Positions 54,601 through 64,000 of a DNA stretch of 64,000 bases are shown here, one piece after another; position 1 is the stretch's first letter, and each line of letters opens with the position of its first letter. A program made the translations under genes and the position numbers. This DNA comes from Sporothrix humicola (Eukaryota > Ascomycota > Sordariomycetes > Ophiostomatales > Ophiostomataceae). The notes beneath the pieces were generated by a model. The model did no database searches. It was not told where the DNA came from and worked only from the letters and a program-made list of their open reading frames with translations. The DNA lies in assembly GCA_021396245.1 (NCBI GenBank), contig WNYE01000014.1, positions 310,001 to 374,000 on the forward strand, in the 5' to 3' direction.

Positions 54601-56490
54601 TTCTTCTTCTCGGCGGCTGCGGCTGCTTCTGCGGCCTTCGCCTTCTTGGCGGCGTTCTTGTCGACCAGTGGCTCGCCATTCGCATTCGCGGGAACGTATC
54701 TACCGTTGCTCCAGACTGTATAAACAATGGGCTCTTCGTCGACATGTGAGTATTCTTTCGTGTCCTGGAGCCGTCTAAGCTCTCTCGGTAGATCTTCAGG
54801 GTCGGGCATAGCCGACTCTCTCCGTCTCCGTTTGCTTGATGAGCTGGCTGCTTCAGGACTGGGCTTGGCGATGGACAGGTCGGTGGGGAGGCCGGAGCGG
54901 CGGGTGGCACGTCTCTCGACAGGTGGCGGGGTCGCCTCTTTGGTGGCCTTGGCGGGTGTGCTGTTCTTCTCCTTCGGCTTTGGTGATGCCTTGCTTGCCT
55001 GTCTTGCTGCTGTAGTTGTTGCCTGCTTGACAAGCGGGCTGGCGGCAGCTGCTGCGGCAGCAGCAAGAGACACACGCCTGGAGGCACGGCGTTCCGGGAC
55101 AGCAGACGTTTCTGTCGCTGCAGTTGCTGCCTCGTCCTCTGCTGCTGGTGCCGGCCCTGAAGCAGATTCTGAAGAGTTTGATGCCGGCTTAGCCGCTTGC
55201 CGAGTTGCCTTGGGCGATTCTGGAGCTGCGCCCCTGGAGAGTCGTGCCATTCTCATAGGACGCCGTGTTGCAATGTTGTCTTCCGACGGTGTTGCTTGTG
55301 AAGAGTCGCCATGCTCTGACTGAGATGATGAAGGAGTTGAGGACTCTGCGGGGGTCACCAATTCGTTTGCGCGCGAGCCGTTTGCCAGGCTTCGTCTAGT
55401 GGTGCGTGTCTCGGATGGCTGCGGCTGCGCAGCCGCGTCAACCATCTCAACGTCCACCTCGCCAGAAGCGGTGGGGGTCGCAAGGCGCGCAGACTGCGCT
55501 TCTAACTGCGGGGTTGACTTTGCCGCTTGTTGTGTGAAAGATGGGACATCGTCGGCAAGCTCGCCGTCGCGGTACAGCGCATCGTACGGCGACTCGTCGT
55601 CGAGCGCAGGGCACTCGCTTTCCGCGTTAGAGCCAGCATCGTTCATGTACTCGTCCTCTGGAGGCGTCGCGGTCGGCGTGTCAGCAGCTACGGCCGCGGC
55701 CACATGTCTCGAAACGTAGTCCGTATCGTCGATATACTGAGGAGGCGGGGTCGATTCGGAGTTGTATGGTGGCGTTGTTGGTAAGGTATCGGACAAAATC
55801 GCTCCGGATGCGATAGTCGCAGCGGCCGCAGATGCCGAGATGAGCAACATGTCGCTTTCGGGCTTCGTCGAAACGGGGTTTGAGCCGTTTGTCAAGGTCG
55901 ACGCTGGTGTCGACTGGGCTGAGCCACGTGCTCCTGAAAAGATGGGCAATTCTGACAAGCCAGTTCCGGCAGGACTCTCCTCTTTAAGAGGGGGCAGATT
56001 CCCCTCAGGGCTGTGAATGTTAGAACGTGTTTAAGCCCAAATATCGCGTGGGAAAAAAAGCAGCGCAGTCCTGGAAAATAAGTCCGTGCAAGCTAAAATG
56101 CCGTAGGTGGGAATCTGGCCGCGCAGAGTGGACAATGGGCGTGCGTCTTTTTTTGTGCCTTTGCGGTAGGTCCAGAAAAGATCGTGCCTTGTCCTAGAAA
56201 CTTGGTTTCCCTCGTGTGGTTGTCCGTCTTGAGCGCCGTCCTTCGTCTTTCGAGGTGCTCTTGCCACCAGTGCCCACGGAGTGTCGTATTTTCAGATTGA
56301 CGCGTTTTGGGGTCGAAATTTGCTTTCAGGCGTGATCTTGAGGCGAGGAGAACCGGAATCGCCACATTTCGTAGACAGCAACGCGATATTGTGTTTCTGG
56401 AGCTTTGCGCATACCAGATTGGACTGAAGAGAGGCTGCCAGGAGGGGATGGAACAAGCAAAATTACTTACAGAACAGCAACGTCCCCCAT
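51607..56490 (-). CDS. ash1: ASH1-type AWS-SET-postSET histone lysine methyltransferase
   Basis: Four coding exons, 56,490-56,471, 56,010-54,254, 54,183-53,801 and 53,739-51,607, give 1,430 aa in one frame. The product should be a nuclear H3K36 methyltransferase of the ASH1 branch. The AWS domain begins near C616 (CVCKPETGCDEDC). The SET core includes GHGIRASRGFRPGQIIMEY, the cofactor and active-site motif RFVNHSCSPNC (about 742) and GEELTYDYNFDPY. The post-SET CLCGADNC (about 795) supplies the last zinc cysteines. No WW or SRI domain is seen, which argues against Set2. After SET, a Lys/Ala-rich histone-H1-like tail carries two AT-hooks, RRGRGRPRLS (about 1,166) and KRGPGRPRKY (about 1,290). 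Exon 1 encodes only MGDVAV before a 460-bp intron (donor GTAAGT, branch CTAAC, acceptor CACAG), far longer than the others here. Confidence 0.88.
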
Positions 56491-59400
56491 GGAACTAAAT
56501 AGGATATGTTAGATCAAGGTCTCGCGCAAGGACGCGAAAAGCGCGAATGGGTAGGTGGCGATCATGAAGATATTGAAGTGAGCATATGACAAGGACAGAA
56601 AAGTAAATATTGCAGGACGGGAAATGATGCTGAAAATTTGCACTTGGAGGGGAATTGCGTGACAGACGATAAAATCAACAAGTTGGTGGATGAGGAAGGA
56701 GCGACCGTGTGAGAAGGGAAGGTGCGGATGTTGGTGTCGTCGTGGTTGTGGTGGGCAAGAGCGAAGACGAGATGAGGAGTGTGAAGAGGAGGAAGGGAAG
56801 AACGACAATCCGTGTCGCGTCGAGAAAGAACGGGACCAGGCGAGGAAGGAGCGATAGCTTACACTATGAAATTGGGTGGAATTATTTTGGTCGGGAAGGG
56901 GTAAAAGGCGATGGTTGTTGTTGTGCGGGAAGGTGCAACGGTAGCAGATCTCTGTGGTTTGCGCGCGCGCACGAGCGCGTTAATGGGAATTTCTGAGGAA
57001 GGTACGGGAGCAGCGGGGGGGAATAATCAAGAATAAAGGGGGAAGGAAAGAAAGTGATGGGAACGAGGGAAGGCGCGGCGCGCGTCGTGCGTGTGGCTCT
57101 TTCCTCTCAATAATAGGGCCCGGCCTTGAATGGCCTGGCCTTGAATGACAATAGTGGGAAATAAGGCCAGCCAAGCAGAGGCGGCCGAGCAGGGGGGCCA
57201 AAGAACGCAAAGAAAACGAGGTAGACGCGTGGGGAGGGGGGAAAGAGCTAGTGCGATGGCCAGGCCCTACCCTTGATGCAATTTACCGCTGGGAAGCAAA
57301 TCATAGACAAAGTCCCGGGTCCAGGGCCAGAATCCAAGACTTCTGCTCACAACAGTGACCACTCACCCGAAAAGAGGCAAGACTGTCAAGATTGTCACGA
57401 GAGAAACGGCTCGGGGGGTGCTAGGCGGCAAAGGCTCGAACCGTGGATGGGAGGGGGGTTAAGAATTTTGAAGGAAGAGACAGAAGAAACAGAAGAAGCA
57501 AAAACGAAAGAGAAGAGAAACAGAGACAAAAGGGAAGAATAAGCCGAACTAGGCTGGATTGCGTATTTGCGTGGCACTCTCTGCTGCAAGAAATGTGGCA
57601 ACGACCGGCAGGGGGTAATAATGACCCAAGGGGTGAGATGAAGGGTGAAAAGGAAAAATGATGCAGCCGGTTGGCAAAGAGAAGGATGAGGAGCGTGATA
57701 GATTGGGATAGGAAATGATGCAATGACGAAGATGGAAAACAGTGCAATGAAAGGCAAGAAGGAAAGACTGTATCGATGAGGGTAGGTGCACAGCGTTGAT
57801 ATGACGAGAGACTCACAGGATGGTTACTCGATGACTGAAGCCCAGCTAACCGGCTGGAGCGTTGGCGGCAGCTGGTGACAATCTAGCTGTGAGCGGCGTT
57901 CGTGCAAAAGGAGACCGTTCGCGATCAGGTAGACTGTCGGTGAGGCAAAAGCAGCAGACGAAAATCTCACAAGCACGTAACAGCTCGTTCTGCTCGATTC
58001 TCGCTTTGATGGCTGGTGTGATGGAGAAGGCGGTGCGGGATCAGAAGATGTGAGAAGAACTCAGGTCGTGTTGATACGCGACGTGAAGATGGTGGCGATG
58101 ATGCTGGGAAAAGATGCGCCAGGCGTGGTCTAGCTTGATCAGAGCGCGTCGTTTAAGCCAAAGTTTTTGTTGAAGCGAATTCCTCCTAGTCTTCGTGATG
58201 CTGGGAAGAAGGAAGAAAATGGGGCTTGGCGTTTTGAGGACGAGAAGGTGAGGAGCAAAGATTGAGGCTTGGACAGGAGATGAGAAAAAGGTGAAGAAGG
58301 AAGGAAGATGTTCGTGGACCGCTTGACTCGGCGGGACGGACGGGCACAAAAAAAGACAGACCAGGATGGGCGAGGGTGGAGGTGGCCTTCCTTGGGGTGA
58401 TATCACGCTGTGGCCGACTACAATAATAGTCTAAGTGAAAGTCAAACTTTGAGGCTCTTCTTGAGCACGGGTTTATCATCGACAATGAGGCGTCTGGAAA
58501 AGGTGTAAAGTCGTGCCTTGAATGAGTTTCAGCCTCTTTTTTGAACAGAGCCGAACGATGCCCTTTTTCGCTCTGTGACCTTTTTTGTGTGCGTGTCGTG
58601 TCTTTATTGTTTTTGACTCGGATGCATCTGGCGGCTGCGACCAATGGGAGACCCGATATTGTGACCTAACTTGCCACCGAGCGAGCTCCGTCTTGTCGAT
58701 TTTGTGATTTCCTTGACCAGGACGTGTTCTAATATCGAGCACCGTGTTGATGTTTGGGTCTTGGTAAATTTGTTCTTGCTATCAAAAATTGGGAAAGGCA
58801 AGCCAGGAATAGTTCATCAATATCACAGCACCTCGATGTCCATGATCGATGAGGACATTCAGTTCCTCTGGCACCAGATGATAGTCGTGCTGGGAAGACT
58901 TTTTTTCTTTTCTCGGAATGCTTCCTGGCATTTGTTTTTGCACAACTGTGTGATTCTAGTGTGTTAAAAGGGCGAGCTGCAGAATTGAGTGTACTACTGT
59001 GACCATGGGTGACGTGTGGCGATGATGCCGAATTCGAGGATGGTGACAATTTTGTGTGGATGAAAAGAGTAACGAGGACAAACGACCACATCCGCAAATC
59101 GGCCGAGTTACAATTATGTCATACATTGATCCCTCGAATTGTAACAGGTCCCAGCTATCAATGTGGCAGTTCGTTCTCGTCGTTTTGGAGAGAATCAAAT
59201 CGTGACCGTAACAGAGCTATCACAGAGCATCATGCCCAAAGACTACAGTGGAAATTCACCACCAAATACTGACACAGGCAGTCGCATTATTAGATGCAGA
59301 ATATTGTGAGAGGTATAAGTGGTAAAAATGGAAATTTAAACACACTCTGCTTCATAATCGTTGCTTCCTTCTCTATCCGACCGATCATCTCACGATGCGT

Positions 59401-61101
59401 TGATCGGATGTGTTGGCCTCTTCTTATTCTTCAACTACCTCAACATCAAGGAGAACGGGTTTTATCTCGCCCGCTGATATGATACTATGATATATGTTCG
59501 TCATTTTACAAGAGCCATCATGATATTACCCAGTCACGCCTTTAGTTTATCTGCAGACTTTCTCGCCTCCATACAAGCTGCTCACCGCGGAACCTGCCGC
59601 TGGAAGAACCGAGATATCAACAGCATTGAATAAACACATGTCTTTTTGATATGAAGAGGCCGTTTTGATCTATCATTCAAGCTACGATCCTGGCTTTCCC
59701 ATCATCCAGCATTCAGTGGCCATCCCATGCAGGCAGGCCACACGAACGATACATTCAGCAGTCACATCTCAACCACATCATCAGAACACATTAATTTAAC
59801 ACAGAGATAGATACTCATTCAATGGTACCCCACATAGACTCCGGCCCATATCAAAGTAAAAGCGTCTGTTTCGAAACGCATCCAATACAGGCACCCGTGT
59901 GTATCTGGAAGCCTGCTTTTTTGCAGAATAGGGCAGTTCCAGCGTGAAATACCTGTTTATCGTATGAAGGAACCTTGTGAAGTTTTAATTATTGGTTTCT
60001 GATGGAAAGCCTACGTAGTAGAATTTATTTTGATATTTTTCTTTATTATTTGCCAATAGAGCTTTATTTTTCGATAAAAACGAGTTAAAAATGCTACAAA
60101 AATAAGTTCAACCGCCTCAAACGAGATCATCACAACCAAGAAACGGGAAAAACACTATCGTGGCCTCCAAAAGTTAACAAAAGAGACACAAAAAGCATCA
60201 GAAGCCACCCGTGCCTGAACCTGTGCCGGGAATTGGAGCGTGCTTCTCAAAATCGATCGATTCATCATCTGGTCACCATTGACGGACATTTCAATTGCCT
60301 TGGTCCTCGTGTCTTTTGATTTTCATTTTGCATATGGCAGTATTTACGCTATATATAAGCCATACCATCATTTCGTGCACCTCGAAAAACACTGCCGATA
60401 GGTTTTTGGGCCAGTGTCATGACATGACAATCGTGGTGATCGATGTAGGCCACGCAACGTGGGGAGCATCGGTACTTTGCGGGCTACAACATACTGGTCT
60501 GATCCTCCAGCCAAGAGCTTTCCCGTTTCTATAATCATATTACAAAACTCTTTCGAGCGCCACTTGTATTCCATGAACTTTTAGAAGCGCGCAATCACTC
60601 TAGGTCATTCAATGTTTCGATCGTGATGTTGACGGTGAGCTTCTGTAGTGGTGGAAAGAATTAAATTAAATGCAAAATAAATACCAAAAATCCTCACATT
60701 TGTTTGGGGGACCAGGCGCCCTGCGTCCCTGCCAAAACGCAGAGCCCCACCACGACTGGCCAGCAGCCTTCTGGAGGGGCAGGTAGTGGTACTTCAAAGG
60801 CGGTATAAACTAGCGTGTAATCTATGTACCTCTACACAAACAAGGAACCAATGGCCATACAACGTGCCCACGCTAAAGATATTCTCGATTTTTTTTCCCC
60901 TGATAAACTTTTTTTTATTCCAGGCGCCGCTATTTGTTGTTTCGCTTCACGGCCCCAGCCTCAACCTCAATCTTTCTCGAGCTCTCCCACCACCAACACA
61001 AGGCCGATTTTTGTATTCCAAACTCGACCACTTTCTCTCTGATCCCGTCTCACCGACCCAAAATCCAAAAACCTCAAAAACAACCACACAAAACCACAAA
61101 A
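56491..61101. other. 4.6-kb gene-free region between ash1 and ssz1 starts
   Basis: This lies between the divergent starts of ash1 (-) and ssz1 (+). The part from 56,550 to 58,100 is purine- and G-rich on the top strand, and 59,500-60,200 is AT-rich. A direct repeat GGCCTTGAATG occurs at 57,122 and 57,138. A TATAAAC box at 60,804-60,810 lies about 300 bp before the ssz1 ATG, followed by a C/T- and CAACC-rich leader. No frame reads as a conserved protein. Confidence 0.5.
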
Positions 61102-63028
61102 ATGTCTACGGAGGCAGCGCCGCTCCGGTCGGCCTCGAAGGTTGCGCCGGAGGATCGCACGGCCATTGGTATCTCCTTTGGCAACTCGAACAGCTCGATC
61201 GCCTACACATTCGACGACCGCGTTGAGGTCATTGCCAACGAGGACGGTGGTACGTACTGGTGTTGAGAAAGCATGACTGCAAGTCCTCCCAAAGACACCA
61301 CATGCTGACGATATCTCTTCTTCTCTCTACAGATCGCCAGATCCCGACTGTCCTGTCCTACGTCGACGGCGAAGAGTACTACGGCCAGCAGGCCAAGAAC
61401 TTCCTTGTGCGGAACTCCAAGAACACGGTTGCCTACTTCAAGGACCTGCTCGGCAAGGAGTATGTTATCTATTCCCCGATCCATGATGCTCTTTTTCGAC
61501 ATCAACTAACCTATATCACAGGTTCGCCTCGGTCGACCCTACCTACTGCCACGCTTCCGCCCACCCCCAAGAGACGAACGGCGATGTGACCTTTACGATT
61601 ATTGACAAGGCCGGCGAGGCTGGCAGCGACGATGACGAGCCCAAGCCCGCCGACCCCTCGACTGTTTCCGTCCACGAGGTTGCCACTCGCTACCTGCGGC
61701 GCCTGGTTGGCTCTGCCTCCGACTACCTGGGCCGCAAGGTCACCTCGGCCGTCATCTCGGTCCCCTCCAACTTCTCCGACGCCCAGCGCCAGGCCATTGT
61801 CAAGGCTGCTGACGCCGCCGACCTCGAGATCCTCCAGCTGATCTCGGACCCCGCTGCCATCACTGCCGCCTACACTGCCCGGATAGACGCTGAGGCTGCT
61901 GCCGACGATTCTGCCGACCCCGTCAAGGACAAGGTTATTGTTGTTCTGGATCTTGGTGGCACCCGCTCCGACGCTGCCGTCATTGCCTCGAGCGCCGGTA
62001 TGGCCACCGTCCTGGCTGCTGTTCACGACTACGAGTTTGTCGGTGCTGCTCTCGACAAGGTCCTGATCGACCACTTCGCAAAGGAGTTTGCCAAGAAGAA
62101 CAAGGGCGTCGACCCCCGCGAGAACGCCCGCAGTCTTGCCAAGCTGCGCCTCGAGGCCGAGGCCACCAAGAAGGCTCTGTCGCTCGGTTCCAACGCCTCG
62201 TTTAGCGTGGAGTCGCTGGCCGACGGCATTGACTTCACCAGCACCATCAACCGCATCCGCTACGAGACCCTGGCCCGCCCCGTCTTCGAGGGCATCAACC
62301 GCTTGGCCTCGGAGGTCGTCAAGAAGGCCGGCCTCGACCTGATCGACGTCGACGTTGTCCTCCTGTCCGGTGGCACTGCCCACACCCCGCGTATCGCCGG
62401 TAACATGGAGACGCTCTTTGGCAGCACTGCTTCCGTTGTGGCCCCCAGCACCGTCGCTTCGGCCACCAACCCCTCGGAGCTCCAGGCTCGCGGTGCCGCT
62501 CTGCAGGCCAACTTGGTGCGCGACTTTGACGCCGAGGAGATTGAGCAGAGCGCCCACCCCGTCGTCAGCACCGTCCAGCACACGTCGCTGGCTGTTGGTG
62601 TTGTCGTCTCGCCCGCCAACGCCGAGGGCGACATCACTGAGGTGTTCACGCCCATCATTGCCGCCGAGTCGGCCGTCCCTGTCCGCCGCGCGATCCTGCT
62701 GGCCGGCCCCAAGGAGGGCGGCGACATCCTGCTCAAGTTCGCGGAGGGTAGCACGCACGTGCACACCGTTGCCCCTCCCAAGAAGGAGGAGAAGGCCAAG
62801 GCCGACGACGAGGATGACGAGGACGACTCGGACTTTGACTCTGACGAGGACGAGGAGGAGACCCGGTCAAAGGGCTGGAAGGTCCAGGGTGTCCTGGCTG
62901 AGGCTGCTCTGCGCGGCGTGAAGAAGGGCGCCAAGATCGAGGTCGCCATCAGCATCCGCGCCGACTTTGCTGTCAGCTTCACTGCAAGAGAGGTTGGCGG
63001 CAAGGCTGCCATCCGGGGAACGTTCTAA
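61102..63028 (+). CDS. ssz1: Ssz1, Hsp70-like subunit of the ribosome-associated complex
   Basis: Three exons, 61,102-61,249, 61,333-61,459 and 61,522-63,028, encode 593 aa. Ssz1 pairs with the J-protein Zuo1 (RAC) at the ribosomal exit tunnel and stimulates the Hsp70 Ssb on nascent chains. The N-terminal nucleotide-binding fold shows GISFGNSNSSIAY and ANEDGDRQIPTVLSYVDG. VIVVLDLGGTRSDAAVIAS matches phosphate loop 2, and VVLLSGGTAHTPRI the adenosine motif, with the altered residues typical of Ssz1 compared with canonical Hsp70. The substrate-binding region is short, without a lid, and carries an Asp/Glu/Lys stretch at about 511-543. Introns are 83 and 62 bp with donors GTACGT and GTATGT and a CTAAC branch in the second. 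The length is slightly above the yeast protein, owing partly to the acidic insert. Confidence 0.95.
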
Positions 63029-63526
63029 GGGAGTAGTTAAAAACAAAAATGACTAGAGGAATGTACGAGGTTGTGGTCAAAGGGGTTGGTTTATGATTTT
63101 CCTTTTTCTCTGTCTCATTCTTTCGCACAAAAAGGGGCTGCACGAATACATCTATATAGGAAGCTAGCGGGCAGCAAAGACTAACGGCTGCAGGCATCGA
63201 TAGAATTCCGTTGGTTGTGGACTAGACTTGGCACATGCTGTTTTCAAAATATACATCATTACATTATGCACAGAACAAGAATCTGCAAAGAATATGTGAC
63301 TCGAAGAGGGCCGTTTGTCCAAAGAAAAACCAGTGGCTGTATTAAAAGAATTAAGTTGGCTAGTAAAGACATTGTATATATGCAATTGCATTCAAACGGT
63401 TTCTGACTCGGTGCCGGGTTCGTCGTGTGCAATCTTCAAGCGTGCTTCGGCGCCAAGTCGCTCTCCATCGTCGCCGGTTCAAAAATTCGAGAATCAATAT
63501 TTTTTGTAGGGTATCGGATCGGTTCT
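63029..63526. other. intergenic, convergent 3' ends
   Basis: This holds the 3' untranslated regions of ssz1 and of the Asterix-like gene. I see no gene or repeat in it. Confidence 0.5.
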
Positions 63527-63908
63527 TTATGCGACGGGAACAGGGGCGGGTGCCGAAGAAGCAGCAGTGCTGCCAGGCGGCGGCAGAAGCATGGGCAGGT
63601 AAGTGACAACGAGGGCCATAACTGGAGAGGAGAAAGAAGTTAGTATAATCCGATGGGCGGATCAAAATCAAGGTGACCGAAGACGGGGCTTGACATACGC
63701 GACATGCCGACCGAGAAGTAGCCGGGTGTGGAGCTGTTCTGGCGCGTCTCCTCGCTCTCGCCGAGCCAGCTCATGACGCTGAAGCCGACCGAGCCCCAGC
63801 CAATGTAGCGGTTGCGAGTCAGCATCGCGGCCATCGGCAGCACCGACGACATGGACGAAGCGACATCGGCATTGTCCTTGGAGGCTGCGGGGACCTGGTA
63901 CGGGACGA
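63527..63908 (-). CDS. Asterix-like (UPF0139/WDR83OS) ER membrane protein, 5' end off the window
   Basis: Two exons are visible, 63,908-63,699 and 63,621-63,527, joined by a 77-bp intron (donor GTATGT, acceptor CTCCAG); the acceptor at 63,909-63,910 shows that at least one more exon lies toward or past the right edge. The visible part, about 101 residues, starts VPYQVPAASKDNADV and has two or three hydrophobic segments, with RYIGWGSVGFSVMSWLGESE followed by the conserved-looking ETRQNSS and VGMSLMALVVTYLPMLLPPP. This pattern matches Asterix, which in animals forms the PAT intramembrane chaperone with CCDC47 and helps multipass proteins insert at the ER. The Ala/Pro-rich tail ends PAPVPVA. Identification is by pattern and length. 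Confidence 0.7.
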
Positions 63909-64000
63909 CTGTATCGATACGTTAGCATGCGTTCGTAGCGGGAAGATGGAAGGGGCATGCATTGCAGAGCACGTGGTTGTGATGCGATCAAATGCGGAGA

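Noticed and set aside
61511..62764. Long minus-strand frame opposite ssz1 (417 codons)
   Set aside because: It is a Gly/Val/Asp-rich shadow caused by the strong third-position GC bias of the ssz1 coding sequence.
63411..63490. GGTTC-type sequences resembling a tRNA B box
   Set aside because: There is no acceptor stem, A box or anticodon arm that fits a cloverleaf.

Overview
This window is nuclear DNA of a filamentous ascomycete fungus. The evidence is the short GT-AG introns (41 to 141 bp in most genes) with CTAAC or CTGAC branch sites, long single-exon genes, C/T-rich leaders, and gene content: ApsA/Num1, an Nvj2-type SMP protein, SSZ1 and a fungal-type Sec2. Protein character fits Pezizomycotina, most likely Sordariomycetes, but I cannot place it more closely from sequence alone. 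I see 18 protein-coding genes with a defined start and stop (some starts inferred), one gene cut by the right edge, and one gene relic. I found no rRNA, tRNA, CRISPR array, transposon or phage-like element.

Left third (1-29 kb). A gene-free 5 kb is followed by sec2 (+), an uncharacterised 961-aa protein (-), an LSB5-like VHS/GAT protein (-), the divergent ribosomal pair rps9 (-) / rpl21 (+) sharing one promoter, and the very long nuclear-migration gene apsA/num1 (-).

Middle (29-49 kb). cwc24 (+), a small single-span membrane protein (-), the mitochondrial pyrimidine-nucleotide carrier rim2 (-), an unknown 291-aa protein (+) followed by a 9-bp minisatellite, a decayed aminoglycoside-phosphotransferase-like fragment, slu7 (+), an NVJ2-like ER contact-site lipid-transfer protein (-), snx3/grd19 (-), prp21/sf3a1 (+), and an unknown 642-aa disordered protein (-).

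Right third (49-64 kb). An ASH1-type AWS-SET-postSET histone methyltransferase (-) with AT-hooks and a 20-nt first coding exon, a gene-poor 4.6 kb, ssz1 (+), and the 3' part of an Asterix-like ER protein (-) running off the edge.

The genes are housekeeping: pre-mRNA splicing (cwc24, slu7, prp21), cytosolic translation and nascent-chain folding (rps9, rpl21, ssz1), membrane traffic and contact sites (sec2, lsb5-like, snx3, nvj2), nuclear positioning (apsA), mitochondrial nucleotide supply (rim2), ER membrane-protein insertion (Asterix-like) and chromatin (ash1). I saw no secondary-metabolite or defence cluster and no clearly new multi-gene system. The unexplained items are the 961-, 642-, 291- and 112-aa proteins, the tandem-repeat tract of ApsA, the truncated Prp21 tail, the minisatellite and the long gene-free blocks. 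All exon boundaries were read by eye from splice-site motifs and reading-frame continuity.
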